DNA of 64,000 nucleotides from Paenibacillus sp. GM2 (GTDB taxonomy: Bacteria; Bacillota; Bacilli; Paenibacillales; Paenibacillaceae). Position numbers and translations under genes: made by a program. Shown in pieces: positions 43,792 to 51,550 of this stretch. The stretch lies in NCBI RefSeq assembly GCF_900069005.2, contig NZ_LN831279.1:248001-312000 (forward strand), in the 5' to 3' direction. Positions within the stretch are counted from its first letter, which is position 1, and every line of letters starts with the position of its first letter. The notes below the pieces were generated by a model, which saw nothing but the letters and a program-made list of their open reading frames with translations, had not been told where the DNA came from and did not search any database.

Positions 43792-43865
43792 CGGTTATCC
43801 AAAGTCGAGATAAAATAATATTGTCCTTAGCGAAGCTATATTCTTTTAATTGTAAAAATATTCCA

Positions 43866-43904
43866 AAACAACAACCTCTATATTCAGGGGTTGTTTTTGT
43901 TTTG
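43866..43904 (+). terminator. Terminator after the secretion module
   Basis: AACAACCTC tatattca GGGGTTGTT followed by TTTGTTTT. Confidence 0.82.
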
Positions 43905-43925
43905 CTATAAAATGGAGGAGTACAG

Positions 43926-44339
43926 ATGATTTTCAAAGTACGGGCGTTGTTAATGGCGATTATTTTATTGGTCAGCCATGTCCCTTTAAATACGGCTTTT
44001 GCTTCAAATAATGCATCGATTGAAGCATCTATAACTCAGGAGATCAAAGACAATTCAAAGACATTTGATCCTGAAAAAGTGGGGAATCGCTTAAACGAAA
44101 AGGGGGAAGAACTTTTTTCTGCCGTTCAATCAGGAAGTAACTTTTATATTTATCTTGCACTTGGTATTTTTCTTATCTTGCTTATCGGCGGTCTATTCTA
44201 TAAAAAGCTACTTTCAGTTGCATTTTTGCTCTTGTTATTATCCATTGTTGGATATCTAATCATCAATTTCTGGCCGCAGATATTTGACGGAGTGATGTCT
44301 ATTTTGAATTGGTTGTTTGATGGGAGGAGCGAACAGTGA
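43926..44339 (+). CDS. Secreted/membrane protein, second VirB2-like candidate
   Basis: 137 residues. Signal peptide cut after AFA (about 24), a short soluble part and two adjacent membrane segments (FYIYLALGIFLILLIGGLFY and LLSVAFLLLLLSIVGYLI). It overlaps the CpaE-like gene by 4 bp, tying it to the Tad-like operon rather than to the VirB module. Confidence 0.55.
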   Translation: MIFKVRALLMAIILLVSHVPLNTAFASNNASIEASITQEIKDNSKTFDPEKVGNRLNEKGEELFSAVQSGSNFYIYLALGIFLILLIGGLFYKKLLSVAFLLLLLSIVGYLIINFWPQIFDGVMSILNWLFDGRSEQ

Positions 44340-45625
44340 AACTACACCTGGTGTTTGATTTGTCCATTCTAACGCCACTTGCTGAAGCTTTAGAAACACA
44401 AGGTTATTCTATTGCTGGTACGGATGTAACGCTTGAGCAGTTTGCAGTTGCTGCATCAGCAGGGCAGGTAGATGCGGAAATTGCAATTGTTGATGGAGGG
44501 CTAGGAGTAGTACATAGGCAGGATTGTGTGAACTTCTTGAAGGAAGTGCGCATGCGCGTACCAGATACAAGACTGATTGTTATCTTGCCAGAAGTAGATA
44601 GCGAGTGGCAAAGAAGTTTGGGGATGTACGGTATATATGATGTTTATGCCGCCGAACAATTCGGAATAGAGGATGTACAAAGATGGATTCAAACGAAAAA
44701 AACATTGGCTGATATTCCTGGCTTTAATCCTGAATTACCGGCGTCTCAAAAGAAAGTTGAGAGGAAAGTTGGATTTTCTTTAGAGAAGAATAAGGGGAAG
44801 GTTCAGACGCTGTTGTCCGACTGGACAAGGGGATTTAAACGGGCTGAAAAAATTACTGTACCGGTAAATGATGAAAGTAAAGAGAGAGAAGCCCGTGAGT
44901 TAACAGATCATGTAGAGAGTCCTGTTACTTTAAAAGAAAAACAGGAATATGTAGACATGGATAAGCAGAACAAAACCGATTCTCAACCGGAGAAACTGCC
45001 GATCTATCATGTATCCCAGCCCTACATCGTTGCAGTTGGGGGACTGGCACGTAGGAGTGGTAATACACACACAGCCCTCCAGATTGCCTATGAGACAGCG
45101 AGTAAGGGATTGAAAACGGCTTTTGTTGAATATAGAAATAAGCCCAGACCATCAGACATCGTGAGTTTTGCTACAGATTTTGACGGTTTAAAGTTCAAGC
45201 GCCACGGTATTGATTTCTTCCCTAATCGTTCGCCATTTGATGTAGCTGAAGTTTATACGCTCGGGTATGACTCAGTTATTCTTGACCTTGGCGTATTGGT
45301 GGATGAGAACGAAGGAAGATTAGAAATGAATTCGGCTGCGCAAGAATTTTTGCGTTGCCCATTTCAACTCATTACGCTCTCAGCTGCACCATGGGATTTA
45401 CACTATATTGTCCAACACTTGAGCCAACTTTCTGTCCTGTTGAGGAAATCCTCTTTCATTATTAATTATGCCGATGAAGATATGATCAAGGAATTTAGAG
45501 AGATGTTCCCATCTATAACCTCTATTATGAATCTTCTAGAGGCTAATCCATTTACGGATGCAGGGGAACTTGCTTATTGGCTGGAGCAGCCCAAGGCAAA
45601 AAGAAAACGATGGTTTGTACAATAA
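44336..45625 (+). CDS. CpaE/TadZ-like protein of the element's Tad locus
   Basis: 429 residues, GTG start after GGGAGGAG. A receiver-like N-terminal domain (MKLHLVFDLSILTPLAEAL, ... DTRLIVILPEVDS) precedes a linker and a MinD-like domain with an altered P-loop VGGLARRSGNTHTALQIAYE that lacks the usual GKT/S. YDSVILDLGVLVDENE corresponds to Walker B. Probably a localisation factor with lost or modified ATPase activity. Confidence 0.75.
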   Translation: MKLHLVFDLSILTPLAEALETQGYSIAGTDVTLEQFAVAASAGQVDAEIAIVDGGLGVVHRQDCVNFLKEVRMRVPDTRLIVILPEVDSEWQRSLGMYGIYDVYAAEQFGIEDVQRWIQTKKTLADIPGFNPELPASQKKVERKVGFSLEKNKGKVQTLLSDWTRGFKRAEKITVPVNDESKEREARELTDHVESPVTLKEKQEYVDMDKQNKTDSQPEKLPIYHVSQPYIVAVGGLARRSGNTHTALQIAYETASKGLKTAFVEYRNKPRPSDIVSFATDFDGLKFKRHGIDFFPNRSPFDVAEVYTLGYDSVILDLGVLVDENEGRLEMNSAAQEFLRCPFQLITLSAAPWDLHYIVQHLSQLSVLLRKSSFIINYADEDMIKEFREMFPSITSIMNLLEANPFTDAGELAYWLEQPKAKRKRWFVQ

Positions 45626-45628
45626 AGG

Positions 45629-45665
45629 AAGCCTCTACTCTATTTTTGAGTGGAGGCTTTTTTTA
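45629..45665 (+). terminator. Terminator between the two CpaE-like genes
   Basis: AAGCCTCTACTC tattttt GAGTGGAGGCTT followed by TTTTT. It sits inside an otherwise collinear Tad operon. Confidence 0.85.
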
Positions 45666-45724
45666 TTTAAGAATGAGGGGAACATCTATTCCCCGATGAA
45701 TTTTATTTGGAAAGGAGACACGGA

Positions 45725-46456
45725 ATGCTTAGATGGAAGAAAGAAAAAGAACCACCGCGCTCACCGACAGGCGTTATGGTTGCGCTGTGGAACCCAGCGG
45801 GTACAGACTCTTCACTTCTCTTAGAGAAGCTGTTGAGTCAGGTGAAAAAACGGGAAGAAACGGCCGTGGTTGTTGAGTTTCCATGTTTGGGTTTGCCACG
45901 CGTTGCTTACCGCATGGGGGTGACGGAGCTCGAGCATGCACAGTCGGTAGATCAGTTGCTGATTGACTATGATAGGGGGATGTTACAGGGGATTCACCAG
46001 TATTTGCAGCATTTTGATGGGTTTGATGGATTACTGATTCAGCCCAAAAGCAAGCCTGATAGTCCTACATTGATTAAACTTCAACAAGACAAAACATTAA
46101 GTGAATTACCAGCGTATTTGAAAGTCCATTTGTCTGGATATCACTACATCTTTACGGTCCTACAGGGGCAACTGATTCATCCAATGACCTTCTTCTCGCT
46201 AAGAGAAGCAGATCAAGTCGTGCTAAATATGAATGAGCCGGTTGAAATTATTCGTACTTATGCAGCCTACAAAACGCTAAGACAGGACTACGATATAGGG
46301 AATGTATGTCTGTTTAGTAGTGAATTTAAAAACGGTGATTTTAAGGAAGAACCTCTTCTGAGCCGTCCAGAACAATTATTTGCATTATGGGAGGGAGAAA
46401 AGGATGGCTATCGGATTGATCAATCCGGCAGAGTACGTACAGTACCGTCGGCCTGA
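45725..46456 (+). CDS. Degenerate MinD-like protein paired with CpaF
   Basis: 243 residues. It starts MLRWKKEKEPPRSPTGVMVA and contains LWNPAGTDSSLLLEKLLSQV where a P-loop would be; Lys-Thr/Ser is replaced by Asp-Ser-Ser, so ATP binding is doubtful. FDGLLIQPKSKPDS and FTVLQGQLIHPM follow the Walker B topology. GGAAAGGAG precedes ATG 45725. It overlaps cpaF by 53 bp. Confidence 0.6.
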   Translation: MLRWKKEKEPPRSPTGVMVALWNPAGTDSSLLLEKLLSQVKKREETAVVVEFPCLGLPRVAYRMGVTELEHAQSVDQLLIDYDRGMLQGIHQYLQHFDGFDGLLIQPKSKPDSPTLIKLQQDKTLSELPAYLKVHLSGYHYIFTVLQGQLIHPMTFFSLREADQVVLNMNEPVEIIRTYAAYKTLRQDYDIGNVCLFSSEFKNGDFKEEPLLSRPEQLFALWEGEKDGYRIDQSGRVRTVPSA

Positions 46457-47750
46457 AATTAAGGCGACCAATACCCGCAGTAAGACGGATGACGAAAACC
46501 TAAAGACTTTGCTGGAGCGGACGCAGCAATACCTTATCACAAACTACAATGATGAGTTTGTACGGGCGATTATCGATGAACAGGCGAGAAACCGGGTGAA
46601 ATACCATATTTCGGACTTTATCCGGGATCAACGGGATTTAAAGTTCAGTATGGATATTGGTGAGGTTATTGAGTATGTCCGTACCGAGATTACGGAGATG
46701 GGTGTATTGCAGCCGGCACTAGATGATCCGGCAATTAGCAGTATTGAGATTAACGGTCCCGCAGAAGTGATCGTAGAGCGAAATGGGTTTCCTGTGCATA
46801 TGACCGAAATCCGTTTTCGTGATAACGATCATATTTATCAGACCATTGATAAAATGCTAATGCCAATTGGTAAGACGCTTACTGCAAATGAGCCTGTTAT
46901 TGACGCGAATTATCGCGGATTCCGTATCAATGTAATTATGGATGTGACTAGGGGAGGGGTCAGTACCCGCAGCCCAATTATCTCTATTCGAAAATTTCCG
47001 CCAGATGTATTTTCGGATGATGAATGTATTTCTTATGGCAACCTGTCAAGGGAAATATCCGAATTCCTCAAGGATGTTCTCCCCTATGGGGTAAACTGCA
47101 TCATCGCGGGTGGAACCAATAGCGGGAAGACAACTCAACTCATACGCTTCCCTCAGTACTACGATCCTTTGACCCGATTTTTCTGTATTGAGGATTCCGA
47201 GGAAATGTTACTCAAAGCTAAGCTTAGCTATCAGGATTATCCCAATATTGCTTCCGTAATTGTAAAGGAACATGAGGATGAGCGAAAAGCTTATCCAATT
47301 CCGAAACTTGTAAAAACGAGCCTTCGGCAAAATCCTGATGTCATTTTGATCGGTGAGGTACGGGATGAATTTGCTGCCAGCCAAGCCCTTGTGGCTGCGA
47401 ACACAGGACATATTGTCCACCTAACGATACATGCTAATGGAACAGAAGAGGCTGCTGTGCGGTTTTTACAACTTTCAGGAAATAATCCTATGACTGCATC
47501 ACAGATCGTCATGTCCTTTGACCTGATTTTGTTTCAGAAATATGAAGCGAGTACTGGGAAAAGGGTGGTCTTTGAAATTGGTGAATTGATTGGTTTTGAA
47601 GGTGATAAGCCGATTATTCAACCAATATTTCAATATGATCCAGTTCGTCGTCGATTTAATCAGACGGGAAAGCTGACAAAGCTAAAACGAAAACTGATTG
47701 CCGAAGGCGCTCCTGAAGAAACAATATCTCGTTGGTGTGAGGAGGAGTGA
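46404..47750 (+). CDS. CpaF/TadA secretion ATPase of the element
   Basis: 448 residues, complete. N-terminal domain (LDDPAISSIEINGPAEVIVE), RGFRINVIMDV, Walker A IAGGTNSGKTTQ, Asp box FFCIEDSEEML, Walker B NPDVILIGEVRDEFAASQ and the His box NTGHIVHLTIHANG that the host copy has lost. It drives assembly of Tad/Flp pili or a related secretion process. ATG 46404 follows GGGAGGGAG. Confidence 0.9.
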   Translation: MAIGLINPAEYVQYRRPEIKATNTRSKTDDENLKTLLERTQQYLITNYNDEFVRAIIDEQARNRVKYHISDFIRDQRDLKFSMDIGEVIEYVRTEITEMGVLQPALDDPAISSIEINGPAEVIVERNGFPVHMTEIRFRDNDHIYQTIDKMLMPIGKTLTANEPVIDANYRGFRINVIMDVTRGGVSTRSPIISIRKFPPDVFSDDECISYGNLSREISEFLKDVLPYGVNCIIAGGTNSGKTTQLIRFPQYYDPLTRFFCIEDSEEMLLKAKLSYQDYPNIASVIVKEHEDERKAYPIPKLVKTSLRQNPDVILIGEVRDEFAASQALVAANTGHIVHLTIHANGTEEAAVRFLQLSGNNPMTASQIVMSFDLILFQKYEASTGKRVVFEIGELIGFEGDKPIIQPIFQYDPVRRRFNQTGKLTKLKRKLIAEGAPEETISRWCEEE

Positions 47751-47753
47751 GTA

Positions 47754-48620
47754 ATGTCATTATGGGTCAGTTTCATTTACTTTTTTGCTTTGTCTCTTGT
47801 AACATTGCTACTGGTCATTCCTAATGCCAATGCAGGTAAGGGATTCACACTCTCCAAGTTTCTTGGTTATGAGCAGGTGCGTAAGGAAGCGGAGACGGTT
47901 GGGTGGTCACTCACCTTTCGGGAGTTCGCTTTCCTGGTTGTGTTTTCCGTTGGTTTGATCGGCTTGATTGCCTTGTTCACAGGAAACTACTTTTTTATTG
48001 CCTTGGGAGCCGTATTGTCTTTTACATTGCCAAGAACGATTGTCCTGAAAGTGAAACGAAAAATCAGACAAAACGTCCTGTTCGATCTTCCTTCAAACTT
48101 GCGTCTTTTTATCAGCAAGCTAACTGATTTTCCGAACGTCCAGAAAGCATTAGAAAATGCAGTGCTTGATATGGACGGTGTGACTAAGCCGATCTTCGAA
48201 AAAGCATCAAATCAATTACGCGTGGGGCTTCCGATTGATCGAGTTTTTGAAGAGATGTTAAGTGAACTGAAGATCAGAAAGATGGAAGACTTCTTGGATA
48301 AGCTCAGAATGGCTCAGATGGAAGGATTTCATCCTCAGTCATTGGATAGTTTGAAGGAAACCGTGGATGAGATTGGAGAGGATATCACTCAGATTCAGGA
48401 ACTGGACATTGAAGCTAAAAGCAAACGAAAACAGCTCTTTACTGTCATCGGTATGGCGTGGATGATGCCAGTCATGATGTCCTTTATGAACAATGGCAAT
48501 GCAAATGTCTTTTTAAATACTTTGCATGGTCAGATTTATATAGTTTCCTTTGCAGCCGCAACGCTGTTTTCTATAGGAAAAGGCGACGATTACCTGTCGC
48601 TTAATCTCGACAAAGTTTAA
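47754..48620 (+). CDS. TadB-like membrane protein
   Basis: 288 residues. Two N-terminal membrane regions (FIYFFALSLVTLLLVI, FLVVFSVGLIGLIALF and YFFIALGAVLSF), a cytoplasmic helical T2SSF-type domain (about 125-235, LPSNLRLFISKLTDFPNVQKAL) and a C-terminal segment. It is the inner-membrane platform partner of CpaF, downstream by 3 bp. Confidence 0.75.
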   Translation: MSLWVSFIYFFALSLVTLLLVIPNANAGKGFTLSKFLGYEQVRKEAETVGWSLTFREFAFLVVFSVGLIGLIALFTGNYFFIALGAVLSFTLPRTIVLKVKRKIRQNVLFDLPSNLRLFISKLTDFPNVQKALENAVLDMDGVTKPIFEKASNQLRVGLPIDRVFEEMLSELKIRKMEDFLDKLRMAQMEGFHPQSLDSLKETVDEIGEDITQIQELDIEAKSKRKQLFTVIGMAWMMPVMMSFMNNGNANVFLNTLHGQIYIVSFAAATLFSIGKGDDYLSLNLDKV

Positions 48621-48636
48621 AAAGGGGGGATGTCCA

Positions 48637-49530
48637 TTGATTGTATCTAATATCTTGCTGTTTCTGTCCGTCATGATTATTTCCGGACTGGCACTAAAAG
48701 TTTTGTTGCCCAGTTTCGATATGGAAAAGCGCTATGCGAATCAGGCAGCGTTACTTCAGAAAAATCACAGAGAGTTACGGCAACTGAAAATGGACCCAAT
48801 CACGGTTATGTTTGCAGAAAGGCTCATGCCGAAGTTACTCAATCTTCGGCTGCCAATTTTTAATGGGAAGCTTCGTCGGATGTACAATCTGCTTGGAAAA
48901 GAAAACACCTTTGAGGAAGAGCTTGCTGACAAAGCGGTTAAATCGCTTGCCGGGAGCCTTCCTTTTTTAGTGCTTCCTTTTCTGCTCGATCTTCCAGTTC
49001 TGTTTTTAGCCATACCGTTGGCAGTAGCTGTGTTCTTTTTTGCGCAACTTGGTGAAATAACCAAGGCCTATAAGCGCAGGCAGGAAGAGATCACAAGGGA
49101 TTTGCCGCAGCTCATAAGCAAAATGATGATCGCTCTCGAAACAGGTAAGTCATTCATGACGACAATTCAGAGGCTGGAGGAAACGAGTGGTCCCCGGATG
49201 AAGAAAATGCTGGCACGGCTCAATGCCAACATCCGCATTATGAAACTCACCGATGCCGTAGATTTGTTTGCAGCTGAAACCGATGTTCCCGTCATGCGGG
49301 ACTTTGCTGCTGCGGTAAAGATTGGGATTAATAGCGGTTACGGAGAAGCCAAGAAGTACTTCGACAGCATTAAGGGGGATCTCCGGAAACTCCGGCTTGC
49401 TGCGCTAAAGGAAGTCACCCGTAGCCAGCCAGAGAAGATTAAGACGCTATATATTCTGGTGGCTCTTCACGCTTTTGCAGCCGTCATTATTGCTTTTATT
49501 GATATTTTTTCACAAATTCAAAACTTATAA
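48637..49530 (+). CDS. TadC-like membrane protein (T2SSF domain)
   Basis: 297 residues, TTG start at 48637 after AAGGGGGGA. Membrane segments at about 1-22, 105-145 and 275-297 frame a T2SSF domain (ITRDLPQLISKMMIALETGK, SFMTTIQRLEETSGPRMKKM). It forms the platform together with TadB. Confidence 0.8.
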   Translation: MIVSNILLFLSVMIISGLALKVLLPSFDMEKRYANQAALLQKNHRELRQLKMDPITVMFAERLMPKLLNLRLPIFNGKLRRMYNLLGKENTFEEELADKAVKSLAGSLPFLVLPFLLDLPVLFLAIPLAVAVFFFAQLGEITKAYKRRQEEITRDLPQLISKMMIALETGKSFMTTIQRLEETSGPRMKKMLARLNANIRIMKLTDAVDLFAAETDVPVMRDFAAAVKIGINSGYGEAKKYFDSIKGDLRKLRLAALKEVTRSQPEKIKTLYILVALHAFAAVIIAFIDIFSQIQNL

Positions 49531-49549
49531 AATTCAGGAGGTAATTGGA

Positions 49550-49798
49550 ATGAAAAGATTTATGAACAAAGTGGTAACTTGGAAAAATGGTGTGGCTGAG
49601 AAGTTGGTAGTTCGTACTGAAACAGTTGTACTCAGACTGGCAAGACCTTTACAAAATCAACAGGGGGCTTCAATCGTAGAAATTTTGGGTTACGCCCTGT
49701 TAGCTGTACTTGCTATTGTGGTTGTATGGGGCTTGATCAAAGGCTGGCTCCCTACTTTCTGGCAATCCATCACAGGGAAACTTGACAACCTTTCTTAA
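49550..49798 (+). CDS. Flp/Tad pilin-like protein
   Basis: 82 residues. The basic leader of about 43 residues ends QQG; the following ASIVEILGYALLAVLAIVVV is a prepilin-like start with Glu at +5 and a hydrophobic helix. The leader is unusually long for Flp pilins. AGGAGG precedes ATG 49550. Cleavage would need a prepilin peptidase, which is not in this window. Confidence 0.72.
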   Translation: MKRFMNKVVTWKNGVAEKLVVRTETVVLRLARPLQNQQGASIVEILGYALLAVLAIVVVWGLIKGWLPTFWQSITGKLDNLS

Positions 49799-49840
49799 TG
49801 ATTAATACCAAAAAAAGCCACGGGAGGGGAGAGAAGTTCG

Positions 49841-50260
49841 GTGCTTAAAACATGGCTAGCTCCGCTCAGGAATAACCGTGGAGCTGTAGGTTCCATTCCA
49901 CTCATGTTTTTCACGCTGGTCGCAGCCATTTTTCTCTATCTTGGTATCGACCTGTACGGTTACATCGTACAGCAGCAGAAATTGACTGTTGCTACAAATG
50001 AGTTGCTTGAAGTTATCAAGGCCGAGAATGGTTACGATAGTGCGAATCGCGAGCAGTTCAATAGGCTTATTCAAAAGACTGGTATTGATCCGGCTAGAGT
50101 AACTCTCACGGCTACTCCGAAACTTGTGGAAAGAGGAAATACCGTTGAGGTTGAGGCTAGTATGGAATATGAATGCATCGGTCTAAAACCGCTGGGAAAG
50201 ACGGTAAAGCTCCCGATACGCGTAAAGCAAGATGGTTTAGCTCGTACATTCTTCCGATGA
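49841..50260 (+). CDS. TadE-like pseudopilin
   Basis: 139 residues, GTG start after GGGAGGGGAGAG. RNNRGAVGSIPLMFFTLVAA is a TadE-like N-terminus with one membrane helix, followed by a soluble domain (QQKLTVATNELLEVIKAENG ... ARVTLTATPKLVERGNTVEV). Confidence 0.65.
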   Translation: MLKTWLAPLRNNRGAVGSIPLMFFTLVAAIFLYLGIDLYGYIVQQQKLTVATNELLEVIKAENGYDSANREQFNRLIQKTGIDPARVTLTATPKLVERGNTVEVEASMEYECIGLKPLGKTVKLPIRVKQDGLARTFFR

Positions 50261-50277
50261 CAGGGAAGTGATCTAAT

Positions 50278-50712
50278 ATGTTCCGAAATCTGGCGCTGAT
50301 ATTATTCGGCGCCTTTGCTTTGTTTTTTCTCACTGATTTTCTGGTAGTCTACAACGCCCATATCAAAATTGAGAAGGCTGTGGAACAAGCGCTTGATGGA
50401 GCGATTATTGCTGGTGTCGAAGAAATAGAGCACCAGAGAGGGAGGTTGGAACTAAATGAATCTATAGCTCAAAGAACGGTTCATAACATTTTGAAAACTA
50501 ATTTGAAACTAAACACCGACCTAACCAATGATTTTTTTTCGAATAGTCACTTGGTGACAACAATTTCCTACCTGAACACAGCATCAAAAGTGCCAAGAAT
50601 TGAAGCTCAGTTTGATACTCGTGTGAAACTCGTTGCGGGTAGGATTTTAGGATTTAATTCTTATCCATTAACTATCAAGCGCCACACACCTTATCTTGGA
50701 GAATTTAAGTAA
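50278..50712 (+). CDS. Second TadE/TadF-like protein
   Basis: 144 residues. One N-terminal membrane helix (LALILFGAFALFFLTDFLVV), then YNAHIKIEKAVEQALDGAII, a helix typical of TadE/TadF pseudopilins, and a beta-rich end. It lies between the TadE-like and CpaB-like genes. Confidence 0.6.
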   Translation: MFRNLALILFGAFALFFLTDFLVVYNAHIKIEKAVEQALDGAIIAGVEEIEHQRGRLELNESIAQRTVHNILKTNLKLNTDLTNDFFSNSHLVTTISYLNTASKVPRIEAQFDTRVKLVAGRILGFNSYPLTIKRHTPYLGEFK

Positions 50713-50730
50713 CAGGGAGTGAAATGTATT

Positions 50731-51516
50731 TTGAAAAAATTATGGAATAAGGCCACACGACGATTGCTCATCGTATTTGTCGCCTTAATTTTGGCTGGAG
50801 TAGCCGTTGTTATTCAGAGTAGCATCGTCAATAAGCAGGTGACAACGGAATTGGTTTATGTGGCAGCAGATAATTTAACTCCGTATAGTCTGGTGGAAGG
50901 TAAGCTCGTACAACGTAATGTTGTGAAGAGTGAAGTTCCAGATGATGCTATCCGGGATTTGAAGGAGCTGGAAGGCGAATCTTGGGTAACAACTGAGGTT
51001 GGAATTCCTAAAGGAATACCAGTTTCCAAGTCGATGCTTATCCCGGCTAAGGAAAGCAAATTTGGAGAAAGTCTTGAATTAAAAGACGGAGCGATGTTTG
51101 TTGGTGTCAAGACGGACCAGGTTAAGAGTGCCGGGGACATGATTAAGCCGGGAACCATTGTTGATGCTTATGTGTACATCAAGGGGCAAGACCGACAGCC
51201 ACCCGAGTTGGTCACTCCTTCTGATGATCCTTTGCTTAAAGGTCTACTCATTAAAGATAGACAGAATCAGAACGGTTATGAACCTCAGAGGGAAGGATCG
51301 GGGAATCAGAATCCGATCCCAGCCATTGCGGTCGTAGAGACTACTAATCCAGATGTGGCAGCAGCACTGATTAAGTATCAACAAGAAGGAGAGGTTTACT
51401 TCACCCCGACTGGTGTGAACGTAGATGTGATTCCCTTAGAAAAAGAAGTAAATGCTGCTCAAAGCCCTGATGAAGTTTACTCATCCCCATCTGGTACGGA
51501 GTCCCCTGATCAGTGA
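50731..51516 (+). CDS. CpaB/RcpC-like SAF-domain protein
   Basis: About 261 residues. A membrane helix (LLIVFVALILAGVAVVIQSS) precedes a SAF domain (LVYVAADNLTPYSLVEGKLV ... IPKGIPVSKSML) and an RcpC-like part (MFVGVKTDQVKSAGDMIKPG, TIVDAYVYIKGQ). TTG 50731 is favoured: the binding site GGGAG at 50713 is too close to GTG 50719. Confidence 0.75.
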   Translation: MKKLWNKATRRLLIVFVALILAGVAVVIQSSIVNKQVTTELVYVAADNLTPYSLVEGKLVQRNVVKSEVPDDAIRDLKELEGESWVTTEVGIPKGIPVSKSMLIPAKESKFGESLELKDGAMFVGVKTDQVKSAGDMIKPGTIVDAYVYIKGQDRQPPELVTPSDDPLLKGLLIKDRQNQNGYEPQREGSGNQNPIPAIAVVETTNPDVAAALIKYQQEGEVYFTPTGVNVDVIPLEKEVNAAQSPDEVYSSPSGTESPDQ

Positions 51517-51530
51517 TTAGGGGACTTATT
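51501..51530 (+). terminator. Hairpin before the SLH protein gene
   Basis: GTCCCCT ... AGGGGAC stem over the stop of the CpaB-like gene, followed by TTATT. A weak or conditional terminator. Confidence 0.5.
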
Positions 51531-51550
51531 CTATAACAGGAGGTTAGAGA

